A stretch of DNA of 64,000 bases from an uncultured Bacteroidota bacterium (GCA_902594745.1 CACJNF010000001.1:273571-337570); one strand, 5' to 3'. Numbered from the stretch's first letter, positions 29,356-38,733 are shown. The notes: generated by a model not told the origin, from the letters alone. Program-made: numbers and translations.

Positions 29356-29378
29356 TTTGTATTTTTGTTAAATACAAA
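29356..29378. promoter_or_regulatory. Inverted repeat upstream of ftsK
   Basis: Perfect 9-bp arms TTTGTATTT and AAATACAAA separated by TTGTT, lying between nhaC and the ftsK ATG (29385). It overlaps a TATTTTTG -7-like box (29360-29367). It may be an operator on the ftsK promoter or a weak AT-rich hairpin ending nhaC; there is no U-tract. Confidence 0.3.
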
Positions 29379-29384
29379 ACTTGT

Positions 29385-31643
29385 ATGAATAGCAAGAAAA
29401 AAGCTAATAAGAGTAAGTTTAAAGTTGTATTTGGATACATTTTATTATTCTCATCTCTAGTTCTGTTTACTTCATTCATTTCCTACATTTTTAATTGGAA
29501 AATAGACCAAAGTAATGTTGATATGATTTTTGATAGAGATGTTGAGGTTGAGAATATTTTGGGTAAAACTGGAGCTTATATAAGCCACCTGTTTATATAT
29601 AAACTTTTTGGAATTTCGAGTTTTATACTTCCAATAATTCTATTTGTATCATCTTACTTCATTTTATTTAACAAAAAAATATTTGATCTTTTTGGAAAGA
29701 TTAATTGGCTATTGTTGTTATTAATCTGGACTACAATCCTTAGTGGTTATTTAAAGAATTATTTCCCAGTGCAATCAGGACTTGTAGGATTTGAAGTTAA
29801 TTTATTTTTGGAATCCTATATAGGAAGGACAGGTATATTACTAATACTAATATTTTCGTTTATTATTTCCATTGCAATATTATTTAATGTTACTCCATCT
29901 GGCACCCTAGATTTAATTTCTAATTTGTTCAATTCTAAAGAGTCTGATGTTTTAAATTCAGAAGTTGATCTAGATGAAGATAATAATGACAAAAATATAC
30001 CAGATGAAAATTTAATTGAAGATGATACACATTCAGATAATAATTTAGATTCTGACGATATATCAATAGAAGTTGAAAAAATAAATCAAGAAGAAGTATC
30101 ATCAAAAAATATTGATTTTTCCAATGTAAATTCTAAAAAATTTGATCCTACTCTTGATCTTAGAAACTTTAAGAATCCTAGTATTGATCTTCTTAAAGAA
30201 TATGGAGATGGAACAATTAAAATAGATCAGGAAGAACTAGAATCAAATAAAAATAGAATTGTTGACACACTTAAGAACTATAATATTGGTATTAAGCAAA
30301 TAAAAGCTACAATAGGCCCAACAGTTACTCTTTATGAGATTATTCCAGATGCTGGTATTCGTATATCAAAGATTAAAAACCTAGAAGATGACATTGCACT
30401 ATCATTATCGGCTCTTGGAATCAGAATTATAGCACCAATTCCAGGAAAAGGTACAATTGGTATTGAAGTCCCAAATAAAAAGAAATCAATTGTATCTATG
30501 AAGTCTCTTTTATCCTCAAAGAAATTCATTGAGTCAGATATGGAGCTTCCAATTACACTTGGTAAGACTATTAGCAATGAAACTTTCATTGTTGATTTAA
30601 CAAAAATGCCACACTTGCTGATGGCAGGTGCTACTGGGCAGGGTAAATCTGTTGGAATAAATGCCATTTTGACCTCTATGCTTTATAAGAAACATCCTGC
30701 AGAGGTAAAGTTTGTTCTAGTTGATCCAAAAAAAATTGAACTATCAATCTTTAATAAAATTGAAAGACATTATTTAGCAAAACTTCCAGAGTCTGATGAT
30801 GCTATTATAATTGAAAATGATAAAGTAATAAATACACTTAATTCACTTTGTAGAGAGATGGATAAAAGATATGAGCTACTTAAAGATGCAATGACAAGAA
30901 ATATTAAAGAGTATAATGAAAAGTTTATTTCAAGAAAATTAAACCCTGAAAATGGTCATACTTTTTTACCATATATAGTTTTAGTTATTGATGAATTTGC
31001 CGATTTAATTATGACAGCAGGAAAAGAGGTTGAAACACCTCTTGCAAGACTAGCTCAGCTATCAAGAGCAGTTGGAATTCATCTAATTATTGCTACCCAA
31101 AGACCATCAGTAAATGTTATAACAGGACTGATTAAGGCTAATTTCCCAGCAAGAATAGCTTTTAGGGTAACATCTAAGATTGATTCTAGAACCATTTTAG
31201 ATACTGGAGGTGCTGAACAACTAATTGGTAGAGGTGATCTTCTATACTCACAATCAAATGATTTAACTAGAATACAATGTGGCTTTATAGATACATCCGA
31301 GGTTGAAAAATTGTCTGAATATATAGGCTCTCAATCAGGTTATGCTTCTGCTTATATATTACCTGAGTTTTCAAAAGATGACAATAACGAGTCTTCAAAT
31401 ATATCAATTGAAGATAGGGATTCTATGTTTGATGAAGCTGCAAGGGTAATTGTAACAAACCAACAAGGATCTGCTTCATTACTTCAAAGAAAACTAAAAC
31501 TAGGCTATAATAGAGCTGGTAGACTAATTGATCAAATGGAAGATGCTGGTATTGTTGGTCCATTTGAAGGTAGCAAACCAAGACAAGTTTTAATTTCTGA
31601 CTTAAATTCTTTAGAGACCTTACTAAGTGAGACCAAGAAGTAA
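29385..31643 (+). CDS. ftsK: DNA translocase FtsK/SpoIIIE
   Basis: A 752-residue septal DNA pump that clears and aligns chromosome ends during division. N-terminal part: four hydrophobic segments (about residues 15-195), then an acidic, Asp/Glu/Asn-rich linker (about 185-255). Motor: Walker A GATGQGKSVG (about 416), Walker B VLVIDEFADLIM (about 533), and IIATQRPSVNVITG. The C-terminal gamma winged helix (about 690-745, QRKLKLGYNRAGRLIDQMED) should read the orientation sequences on DNA. The linker is short compared with E. coli. The next gene starts inside its end (17-bp overlap), opening the ftsK-lolA-lptF/G-ribB operon. Confidence 0.96.
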   Translation: MNSKKKANKSKFKVVFGYILLFSSLVLFTSFISYIFNWKIDQSNVDMIFDRDVEVENILGKTGAYISHLFIYKLFGISSFILPIILFVSSYFILFNKKIFDLFGKINWLLLLLIWTTILSGYLKNYFPVQSGLVGFEVNLFLESYIGRTGILLILIFSFIISIAILFNVTPSGTLDLISNLFNSKESDVLNSEVDLDEDNNDKNIPDENLIEDDTHSDNNLDSDDISIEVEKINQEEVSSKNIDFSNVNSKKFDPTLDLRNFKNPSIDLLKEYGDGTIKIDQEELESNKNRIVDTLKNYNIGIKQIKATIGPTVTLYEIIPDAGIRISKIKNLEDDIALSLSALGIRIIAPIPGKGTIGIEVPNKKKSIVSMKSLLSSKKFIESDMELPITLGKTISNETFIVDLTKMPHLLMAGATGQGKSVGINAILTSMLYKKHPAEVKFVLVDPKKIELSIFNKIERHYLAKLPESDDAIIIENDKVINTLNSLCREMDKRYELLKDAMTRNIKEYNEKFISRKLNPENGHTFLPYIVLVIDEFADLIMTAGKEVETPLARLAQLSRAVGIHLIIATQRPSVNVITGLIKANFPARIAFRVTSKIDSRTILDTGGAEQLIGRGDLLYSQSNDLTRIQCGFIDTSEVEKLSEYIGSQSGYASAYILPEFSKDDNNESSNISIEDRDSMFDEAARVIVTNQQGSASLLQRKLKLGYNRAGRLIDQMEDAGIVGPFEGSKPRQVLISDLNSLETLLSETKK

Positions 31644-32250
31644 TTTTAATAAATCTTTACTACTATTTTTATTTAGCCTTAATTGTCTAAATGGACAAAA
31701 TAATGGAATTCAAGTACTAGAGAAGGTAATGGATAATGCAATGTATGTTAGAGATGCCTATTATAGATTTAATATTACATCAGAAAATGAGAATGATTTA
31801 TTCCCTATAAGCGGAGAACTATATATCAAAAAAGAAAAGTATTTTGTTGATACTGAAGAAATAGATCAGATTTTTGATGGTGATAAACTATACACTATTA
31901 TTCATGAAAATGAAGAAATAATTGTCTCATCTGACTCAAACACTTTTTTTAATTTCACTCCTAAACAGATATTTAATTTTTTTAAAGATGACTATGAAAT
32001 AGCAATAGAGGAAACTCAAGATTTTTATTGGAATTTGATTGCAAGGAATTTGATTCAAGAAGATTTAGTTTATAAAATAATTATTGATTCAAATTTGTTA
32101 TCAATTAAAAAAATAGATATTAAAAATAGAGAAAATGTAATTTTAAGTAGTTTTTTAACATTAAGTTATAAATACAATTTATCTCTTCCATCATCTTTAT
32201 TTAAATTTGATAAAAATAAGTTTAACAATTACATACTAATTGAAAATTGA
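31627..32250 (+). CDS. lolA: Outer-membrane lipoprotein carrier protein LolA-like
   Basis: A 207-residue exported protein resembling LolA, the periplasmic chaperone that ferries lipoproteins to the outer membrane. It begins with GTG (31627, inside ftsK) and a signal peptide (LLLFLFSLNCLNGQ). The mature part has the convex beta-barrel pattern of LolA/LolB: FNITSENENDLFPISGELYI, KKEKYFVDTEEIDQIFDGDK and LYTIIHENEEIIVS. Sequence identity to model LolA is low and the call relies on the pattern and on the ftsK and lptF/G neighbours. It ends in a TTGA overlap with the next gene. Confidence 0.75.
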   Translation: MRPRSNFNKSLLLFLFSLNCLNGQNNGIQVLEKVMDNAMYVRDAYYRFNITSENENDLFPISGELYIKKEKYFVDTEEIDQIFDGDKLYTIIHENEEIIVSSDSNTFFNFTPKQIFNFFKDDYEIAIEETQDFYWNLIARNLIQEDLVYKIIIDSNLLSIKKIDIKNRENVILSSFLTLSYKYNLSLPSSLFKFDKNKFNNYILIEN

Positions 32251-33692
32251 AAATTTTAGACAAATACATATTGAAGTTCTATTTAACAAGATTCCTAGGT
32301 GTTTTTGCTATTTGTTTTTTAATATTCATCATTCAAACATTTTGGCTTTATATAGATGAGCTTGCAGGTAAGGGACTCGATATTATTACAATAGGAAAGT
32401 TTTTTATTTACTTCTCTCCTAAGCTAGTTCCATTAGTCCTTCCACTATCTATATTGCTTGCGTCACTTATTACTTATGGAACCCTTTCTGAAAATTATGA
32501 ATTTATTGCAATGAAGTCTAATGGCATATCAATTGTAAGAAGTATGGTAGCGTTATTTATTTTTCATGTTTTTCTAGGGATAGGTTCATTTTATTTTTCA
32601 AATCATGTAGTAACTTTAGGAGAGTTAAAATCATATAACTTAAGAAAGAATCTTGCCAAGTTAAAACCTACATTGAGTATTAGAGAGGGAATATTTAATG
32701 ATATTGGTGATCTAAATATTAAAGTTTCAAGAAAGTATGGTGATAATGAACAGTTTTTAGAAGATATAATACTTCATTCAATTTCTGAAGATGAAATTAA
32801 TAGAATTGTTGTAAAGGCTGAAACAGGCGAGGTAAGAAACTTAAATGATGGTTATCTTCAATTAGTGTTAAAAAATGGTAATAGATATGAAGACCTAAAT
32901 CCATCTTCTGCTGCAGACAAACAAAAATACCCACACTCCAAAGCTTCATTTGAAGAGTATATTCTAAATATTGACATTTCAGATTTCAATAATGTTAATC
33001 TTGATGAAGAAAACTACAAGTCAACTTATAAAATGCAGAAAATTGATCAACTTAAAACTAACTCTGACACATTAAAAACTAAGTTTGATGAGGATATGGA
33101 GATCTTTGGAAAAAGCTTTATGTTCGGTCATACACTAAGAAAATTACCTAATTTAAATTCCAATCAAATTGAAAATTTGGAGTATAATTTAAACTCATCT
33201 TTTATAGGAATCCTAGATGATCCTGTACCATATGAATTAAATAGCGTGCTTACAAGAGCAGATAACGAAGTGGACTTATACTTAAGACAACTTGACAATA
33301 AAAAGAAAACGTTTTTTTTACAACAGAAACTTATTAATCTTCATAAACTAACTATCAATGAAAGATATAGCTTAATATTCGCATGTATATTTTTATTTTT
33401 AATTGGGGCATCGCTTGGAGCAATTATTAGAAAGGGAGGTTTAGGTTTACCTTTAGTGTTATCAATTGTAATATTTCTTACATATCATTATATTGGTGTT
33501 TTTGGAAAAAATGCAGCTGAGGACAATTCTTTAAGTCCATTCATTGGAAGTTGGATATCAACTTTTATAATTGCACCCTTCGCAATCTATTTAACTAAAA
33601 TTGTATCAATGGATAGAGGTTTTAATTTTACTTTCTTTGATAGACTTTACTTAATCTTAAAAAATATTAGAAGTAAGGATGAACAAAATTAA
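32247..33692 (+). CDS. LptF/LptG family lipopolysaccharide export permease
   Basis: A 481-residue YjgP/YjgQ permease, part of the inner-membrane LptB2FG complex that extracts LPS. It starts with TTG (32247) inside the lolA stop, giving MKILDKYILKFYLTRFLGVF, the standard first helix; further helices lie at about 50-75, 95-118 and, at the C-terminus, 375-465 (FLFLIGASLGAIIRKGGLGL). The long central part (about 120-370) is the periplasmic beta-jellyroll. The family is usually made of two proteins; only one is encoded here, so its partner must lie elsewhere or it works as a homodimer. It overlaps ribB by 14 bp. Confidence 0.88.
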   Translation: MKILDKYILKFYLTRFLGVFAICFLIFIIQTFWLYIDELAGKGLDIITIGKFFIYFSPKLVPLVLPLSILLASLITYGTLSENYEFIAMKSNGISIVRSMVALFIFHVFLGIGSFYFSNHVVTLGELKSYNLRKNLAKLKPTLSIREGIFNDIGDLNIKVSRKYGDNEQFLEDIILHSISEDEINRIVVKAETGEVRNLNDGYLQLVLKNGNRYEDLNPSSAADKQKYPHSKASFEEYILNIDISDFNNVNLDEENYKSTYKMQKIDQLKTNSDTLKTKFDEDMEIFGKSFMFGHTLRKLPNLNSNQIENLEYNLNSSFIGILDDPVPYELNSVLTRADNEVDLYLRQLDNKKKTFFLQQKLINLHKLTINERYSLIFACIFLFLIGASLGAIIRKGGLGLPLVLSIVIFLTYHYIGVFGKNAAEDNSLSPFIGSWISTFIIAPFAIYLTKIVSMDRGFNFTFFDRLYLILKNIRSKDEQN

Positions 33693-34785
33693 ACTTGACA
33701 AGATTGAAGATGCAATAAAATCTATCAATAACGGTGAGATAATAATTGTTGTTGATGATGAAAATCGTGAAAATGAAGGTGATTTTATAACTGCTGCTGA
33801 AACAATAAATTCAGACAAAATTAATTTTATGGCTAAACACGGAAGAGGTTTAATTTGTGTTCCAATGTCTGAAAACTTATGTTCTAAACTTAATCTTGAA
33901 AAGATGGTACCCAACAATACAGATCCACTTGAGACAGCTTTCACAGTTTCTGTAGATCTAAAAGGAAATGGTGTTACATCTGGTATTTCAGCCTCAGATA
34001 GATCTAAAACAGTTCAAGCTCTTGTTGATAGCAACACTAAGCCAGATGATCTTCAAAGACCAGGCCATGTGTTCCCGTTAATTGCAAAAGATGGTGGTGT
34101 ACTAAGAAGAACTGGGCATACTGAAGCTGCAATTGATTTTGCCAGACTAGCTGGTTTTAAATCAGCAGGTGTTATTGTTGAAATCATGAGTGACGATGGC
34201 TCAATGTCAAGGTTACCAGAACTTTATGAGGTTGCAAAAAAATTTAATCTTAAAATTGTTTCAATTGAAGATCTTGTTGCTTACAGGATGAAAAATGATA
34301 GTTTAATTGATAAAATTTTTGATGAAAATATAAAGACAAGCTTTGGTGAATATCGATTAAGAGCATTTAAACAAACTAATAATGACCAGGTACATATTGC
34401 CCTTACCCTAGGAGATTGGAAATCATCTGAGACTATTTTAACTAGGATCAACTCATCTATGAATGATAATAATGTAACTAAGATCTTAAAAGGAACTAAT
34501 GAAATTAAATATGATGAAATTTTTAAAAAAATAAATGATGAAGGTAAGGGAGCAATAATTTTTATAAATCAAAGTCAATCCCCAAAAAATATAATTGATA
34601 AGCTAAAGTCTTTAATTGAGCCATCGGAGAAACCTAAAATTGACTTTAGAGACTTTGGAATAGGTGCTCAAATACTTCATGAAATTGGTATTTCAAAAAT
34701 TAATTTACTTACTAATTCTAGACAAAAACCAAGAATAGGTTTATCTGGTTATGGACTAAGTATAGAGAATTATTTTAAGTATTAA
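33679..34785 (+). CDS. ribB: 3,4-dihydroxy-2-butanone-4-phosphate synthase with degenerate GTP cyclohydrolase II-like domain
   Basis: A 368-residue RibBA-shaped protein. The RibB half (1 to about 205) is intact: DDENRENEGDFITAAETI with the catalytic acid residues, HGRGLICVPMS, TAFTVSVDLKGNGVTSGISA, RPGHVFPLIA and GHTEAAIDFARLAGF. It makes the four-carbon unit of riboflavin from ribulose 5-phosphate. The RibA half (about 215-368) keeps the general outline (FGEYRLRAFKQ, FRDFGIGAQILHEIGISKIN) but lacks the zinc cysteines of the usual CLTGDVFGSxRCDC segment, so it should not hydrolyse GTP. A separate ribA would be needed. It is the last gene of the ftsK operon. Confidence 0.9.
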   Translation: MNKIKLDKIEDAIKSINNGEIIIVVDDENRENEGDFITAAETINSDKINFMAKHGRGLICVPMSENLCSKLNLEKMVPNNTDPLETAFTVSVDLKGNGVTSGISASDRSKTVQALVDSNTKPDDLQRPGHVFPLIAKDGGVLRRTGHTEAAIDFARLAGFKSAGVIVEIMSDDGSMSRLPELYEVAKKFNLKIVSIEDLVAYRMKNDSLIDKIFDENIKTSFGEYRLRAFKQTNNDQVHIALTLGDWKSSETILTRINSSMNDNNVTKILKGTNEIKYDEIFKKINDEGKGAIIFINQSQSPKNIIDKLKSLIEPSEKPKIDFRDFGIGAQILHEIGISKINLLTNSRQKPRIGLSGYGLSIENYFKY

Positions 34786-35548
34786 ATGTATCAAGCCATA
34801 GCTTAACTGCCATATATGACACCATAATTAGGAGTGTAATTCTAATTACCTTATCTCCCTTCTTTACAGACCATCTACTAGATAACCATGCTCCTACAAC
34901 TGAACCCAGAACCATCCAAAAACCAACCATCCATAGTATCTTACCATCTAGAGCAAATATTAAAACTGCTGCAATAGAATATATAAATACTGAAAATGCT
35001 TTAACTGAATTTGTTCTTAATAAGTTCATTCTATTTATTTGAGTTAAAAGCAACATTATTACAATACCAACACCTGCTTGTAAAAAACCTCCATAAACTC
35101 CTATAAAGAAGAATCCAATTAGTCCTCCAATGAGATACTTACCTGACAGTCTCTCAGGAAGATCTAAAGAAGCAATTGATTTAGATCTAAATACAATTAT
35201 AAGTCCAACTGAAATCATGATAATTGCAAGAAATCTCTTAAATGTATCACCATCAATATCAATAGCAATTCTTGCTCCTATGATAGCACCAAATGTAGCT
35301 GCTATTCCAAAATACAAACCCCATGGATGCGTTGTAATACCTTTACTTCTATAACCATAACTTGCAACTAATGCAGCAGTTATTACCATAAGTCTGTTTG
35401 TACCATTAGCAGTAGCCTCATCAAGGCCTAAGAAAAGAATTAAAACAGGAAGAGTAACAAGAGAACCGCCACCAGCAAGTGTATTAACAACACCAGCAAA
35501 AAGACCGATACCAACTAAAATTAAAATTGAATTTATATCTAAAAGCAT
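34775..35548 (-). CDS. TSUP family (TauE/SafE) membrane transporter
   Basis: A 257-residue polytopic protein of the sulfite exporter TauE/SafE family, with about eight hydrophobic segments. Hallmarks: GLFAGVVNTLAGGGSLVTLP near the N-terminus, GLDEATANGTNRLMV, and in the second half GFFFIGVYGGFLQAGVGIVI and LRTNSVKAFSVFIYSIAAVL. Family members move sulfite, sulfonates, sulfoacetate or other organosulfur anions, but many have unknown cargo. It stands alone, its 3' end overlapping ribB by 11 bp, with the tRNA-Ser gene behind it. Confidence 0.85.
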   Translation of the reverse strand: MLLDINSILILVGIGLFAGVVNTLAGGGSLVTLPVLILFLGLDEATANGTNRLMVITAALVASYGYRSKGITTHPWGLYFGIAATFGAIIGARIAIDIDGDTFKRFLAIIMISVGLIIVFRSKSIASLDLPERLSGKYLIGGLIGFFFIGVYGGFLQAGVGIVIMLLLTQINRMNLLRTNSVKAFSVFIYSIAAVLIFALDGKILWMVGFWMVLGSVVGAWLSSRWSVKKGDKVIRITLLIMVSYMAVKLWLDTFNT

Positions 35549-35619
35549 GATATAAATAACAAGATAATTCTTTTTTATTTACATAAAGTTTTAAATATTT
35601 TTTTATTATCAAAATCATG

Positions 35620-35627
35620 TATATTTG
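35620..35627 (+). promoter_or_regulatory. Candidate -7 box (TATATTTG) of the tRNA-Ser gene
   Basis: TATATTTG, a perfect TAnnTTTG match, ends 10 bp before the tRNA 5' end. A clear TTG at -33 is missing, though a T-rich stretch lies there. Confidence 0.45.
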
Positions 35628-35637
35628 CAACTCAATT

Positions 35638-35722
35638 GGAGAAATGGCAGAGTGGTCGAATGCGGCAGTCTTGAAAACTGTTGAGGGTCATACCTCCGGG
35701 GGTTCGAATCCCTCTTTCTCCG
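35638..35722 (+). tRNA. tRNA-Ser(UGA)
   Basis: An 85-base tRNA with acceptor arms GGAGAAA and TTTCTCC, discriminator G, anticodon stem GCAGT/ACTGT enclosing loop CTTGAAA with anticodon TGA (reads UCA and related serine codons), a long variable arm typical of class II tRNA-Ser, and T-arm GGGGGTTCGAATCCCTC. The 3' CCA is not encoded (CAA follows), so it must be added after transcription. Confidence 0.95.
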
Positions 35723-35723
35723 C

Positions 35724-35759
35724 AAAACCTTGGGAGTAATATACTTTCAAGGTTTTTTT
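35724..35759 (+). terminator. Rho-independent terminator after tRNA-Ser
   Basis: AAAACCTTG pairs with CAAGGTTTT across a 15-base loop and is followed by a run of T (TTTTTTTATT). It begins one or two bases after the tRNA end and separates it from the DASS gene. Confidence 0.7.
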
Positions 35760-35778
35760 ATTATTTTAGAATCTAAGT

Positions 35779-37248
35779 ATGAAACTTAACTCTAAAAATA
35801 TTGGCCTAATTTCAGGTCCTTTAGCATTCATTTTAGTATTGTTATTTTTTCAACCTGAGGGTTTGACCTCAGAGGCAAATGCAGTTTTAGCATCCACAAT
35901 TTGGATAGCAATTTGGTGGATAACTGAAGCTATTCCTATTGCTGTTACTGCTCTTATTCCTATTGTATTATTCCCATTAACTGGAGGATTAGGACTTTCT
36001 GAAACAACAGCATCTTTTGGTCATAAATATGTTTTTCTTTATGTGGGAGGATTTATTATAGCAATAGCAATTCAGAAATGGAACTTACATAAAAGAATTG
36101 CTCTTAACATAATAAACGTTATTGGAACTAGTGTAGTTAATATTATTCTTGGGTTTATGGTAGCAACTGCTTTTATGTCTATGTGGATATCTAACACTGC
36201 AACAGCTGTTATGATGCTGCCTATTGCTTTAGCAATTGTTTCGCAACTTAAAGACAATCCTGAAACAGATAAAGATGAAAATAAAATCTTTGGTAAAGCG
36301 TTAATGTTAGGTATTGCATATAGTGCTTCAATAGGAGGTGTTGCAACTTTAATTGGTACACCTCCTAATTTAGTTTTAGCCGGAGTAGTTCAAGAATCAT
36401 TTGGATATGAAATAACTTTCGCTCAATGGTTTAAATTTGGTCTTCCTATCTCTATAATACTTCTATTTTTATGCTGGAAGTACTTAACAAGTATTGCATT
36501 TAGTTTTAAACAAAAAGCTTTTCCAGGAGGTCGAGCAGAAATATCAAAACAATTAAACAAGCTAGGTAGAATTTCCTATGAGGAGAAGCTAGTAGCAATA
36601 GTTTTTGCTTTAACAGCATTTGCGTGGGTTACAAGAGATAATCTTTTAAAACTTGTAGTTCCTGTTATTGATGATACAATTATAGCAATGATCAGTGCTG
36701 TTATAATTTTTCTACTACCAACAAAAAATAAAAAAAGAAGACTCCTTAACTGGGAAGAGGCAGTTAAACTTCCATGGGGAATTCTACTATTATTTGGTGG
36801 GGGAATGGCCTTGGCAGCTGGATTTAAAGATAGCGGATTAGCATTATGGATTGGTACACAAATGACTTTATTAGATGGTGTTTCTCTTTTTCTATTAGTT
36901 TTCATTTTAATAGCATCTGTTAACTTCCTGACTGAGATAACATCTAATTTAGCAACCACTGCAATGTTATTACCTGTTTTATACCCTATGGCAATGACAA
37001 TTGACGTTCATCCATTTATTTTAATGGTTTCTGCAACTGTAGCTGCTTCATGCGCATTTATGCTTCCCGTAGCCACTCCCCCTAATGCAGTTGTCTTTGG
37101 TTCAGGATATCTTAGAATACCGGATATGGTTCGTGTTGGAATTTGGATGAATTTACTATCGATTATACTATTAACCCTATTTGTATATTTTATTCTTCCA
37201 TATTTATGGGATTTTAACCCTATGAAGTATATTATACCAACTAAATAA
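35779..37248 (+). CDS. SLC13/DASS family Na+-coupled anion symporter
   Basis: A 489-residue polytopic transporter of the divalent anion:Na+ symporter family (dicarboxylates such as succinate, or sulfate). The paired SNT-like ion-binding motifs are present: WISNTATAVMMLPIALAI in the first half and ITSNLATTAMLLPVLYPMA in the second; GTPPNLVLAGVV and the matching VATPPNAVVFGSGYL form the other conserved helices. ITEAIPIAVTALIPIVLFP near residue 50 is also a hallmark. Which anion it carries cannot be told. It follows the tRNA terminator and may be co-transcribed with the exported unknown gene 26 bp downstream. Confidence 0.9.
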   Translation: MKLNSKNIGLISGPLAFILVLLFFQPEGLTSEANAVLASTIWIAIWWITEAIPIAVTALIPIVLFPLTGGLGLSETTASFGHKYVFLYVGGFIIAIAIQKWNLHKRIALNIINVIGTSVVNIILGFMVATAFMSMWISNTATAVMMLPIALAIVSQLKDNPETDKDENKIFGKALMLGIAYSASIGGVATLIGTPPNLVLAGVVQESFGYEITFAQWFKFGLPISIILLFLCWKYLTSIAFSFKQKAFPGGRAEISKQLNKLGRISYEEKLVAIVFALTAFAWVTRDNLLKLVVPVIDDTIIAMISAVIIFLLPTKNKKRRLLNWEEAVKLPWGILLLFGGGMALAAGFKDSGLALWIGTQMTLLDGVSLFLLVFILIASVNFLTEITSNLATTAMLLPVLYPMAMTIDVHPFILMVSATVAASCAFMLPVATPPNAVVFGSGYLRIPDMVRVGIWMNLLSIILLTLFVYFILPYLWDFNPMKYIIPTK

Positions 37249-37274
37249 TATCATAGTTTTTATTAGCTTTATAT

Positions 37275-37907
37275 ATGAGGTTATTTATACTTATCACAAT
37301 ATTGTTTTTTTATGTTGCTCCCATTTATGCTCAAGAAGGATCAAAAATTGATTTAAAAAATGTAAATGTTGCTTCAGAAAGACTTCCGACAATTTTTCTT
37401 TTTGGAGATGAATACACAGTAAGAGATAGGAATGAATTTTTATCTAGTTTGTTAAAATCTCATTTTTACAGACCTGATTTAAAAATTGTAATTGACCTTG
37501 AAGAATTTATATCAAATAGAATCTTTAGCTTCAAGCATAATGGTGCCATTAAAATTAATGTTAATTCAAAAAGATTAAGAAGTCAAAATGCTTATAATGT
37601 TTTTACAGGCACAACCCAACAATATAAATCTAACAATAACGTTAGATTAACAAAGCTGATAAATAATATTAAAACTGTAAGGATTGATAGTAGCTTAGAA
37701 GGAGTAGTGTCAAGAAGAGCATTAAAAAATGAAATCTATGTTATACAGAGACAATTAGATAGTTTGAATGTTGAAATTAAAAATGATACAATAATTGTTG
37801 ATAAAAAAAATGAAAAAGAACTAAGAAGACTTTTGAGAAAAAAAACTAAATTAAATAGAGAATTTGACAGAACACCTATTGTTGAAATCAATATTTTCAC
37901 AAACTAA
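37275..37907 (+). CDS. Exported protein of unknown function (210 aa)
   Basis: I do not recognise this protein. It starts with a signal peptide (MRLFILITILFFYVAPIYAQ) with a likely cleavage after the Ala-Gln region. The mature part is Lys/Arg/Asn-rich with predicted beta strands (PTIFLFGDEYTVRDRNEF, GAIKINVNSKRLR), a helix-forming stretch (about 140-160) and a basic tail (KELRRLLRKKTKLN), ending in VEINIFTN. No cysteines are seen and there is no lipobox. Periplasmic location is likely. It is 26 bp after the DASS gene and overlaps pxpC convergently by 11 bp. Confidence 0.6.
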   Translation: MRLFILITILFFYVAPIYAQEGSKIDLKNVNVASERLPTIFLFGDEYTVRDRNEFLSSLLKSHFYRPDLKIVIDLEEFISNRIFSFKHNGAIKINVNSKRLRSQNAYNVFTGTTQQYKSNNNVRLTKLINNIKTVRIDSSLEGVVSRRALKNEIYVIQRQLDSLNVEIKNDTIIVDKKNEKELRRLLRKKTKLNREFDRTPIVEINIFTN

Positions 37908-38733
37908 CTAACTCAAATTTAATTTTATCTCCAGTTCTTAATTGTGCCAAATTATTTAGAGATTTTTCAGCTAATTGAAGAATTCTAGGATATCCCCCTG
38001 TTGTTTGACAGTCTCTATGAAGTATTATTATTTGCCCGGAAGGAGTTAATTGAACAGTCCCTGGTATAACTCCAGATGATATTATTGAGTTAACACCAGC
38101 TTCTATTTTTTCCTTTAAATTATAAGCCATTCTATTATTTATACCGATTGAAAATTCTTGATTTTTAAGTTTATTAATAGACTCCTTATTAAGACAATTA
38201 TATTCTGGACCTCTAAATACTTTTATATTCTTATTCAACTTAAATTTTTGACCAATTGATTTATATGTTAGATTCCTGTCATTTGCTTCAAATTTAAATT
38301 CATCACCCTTTTCAATTATACTAGAATCGCTTATCTGAGAATAGTAGGATCTACTTCCAAGAACTTTATCTACTTTAATATCCCCTTTAATTGATATATA
38401 GCATCTAGAGCCAGTAGATGAGTTATTTATTTTAAGTATATCTCCTTTATTAACCTCAACAGGGGTATATAAACTTATTCTACTTTCATTTAACATTGGA
38501 TTAAAGTCAGAGCCTGTAATACATATGAAAGTAGATTTTTCAAACTTAATAGTAGGGCCAATAAGTGTAGCCTCTATTAAAGGATTATTTATAGGATTAT
38601 CAATAATAAGATTTGCAATCTGAGCACTTTCCCTATCCATATAACCTGAAGATGGAACTCCAATATTACGATAACCAAATCTACCATCATCCTGAATTGT
38701 TGTATAAAGTCCTTTTGAAATAAATTTGATCAT
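37897..38733 (-). CDS. pxpC: 5-oxoprolinase subunit C (biotin-dependent carboxyltransferase family)
   Basis: PxpC, 278 residues, forms with PxpA and PxpB the ATP-dependent 5-oxoprolinase that opens 5-oxoproline to glutamate. Diagnostic: the N-terminal TTIQDDGRFGYRNIGVPSSG and YMDRESAQIANLIIDNP, FICITGSDFNP, and in the second half FRGPEYNCL and the C-terminal HRDCQTTGGYPRI. It corresponds to KipA/YbgK and to the allophanate hydrolase subunit 2 family. Length is slightly short of the usual 310. The start overlaps the end of pxpB by 4 bp. Confidence 0.92.
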   Translation of the reverse strand: MIKFISKGLYTTIQDDGRFGYRNIGVPSSGYMDRESAQIANLIIDNPINNPLIEATLIGPTIKFEKSTFICITGSDFNPMLNESRISLYTPVEVNKGDILKINNSSTGSRCYISIKGDIKVDKVLGSRSYYSQISDSSIIEKGDEFKFEANDRNLTYKSIGQKFKLNKNIKVFRGPEYNCLNKESINKLKNQEFSIGINNRMAYNLKEKIEAGVNSIISSGVIPGTVQLTPSGQIIILHRDCQTTGGYPRILQLAEKSLNNLAQLRTGDKIKFELVSL

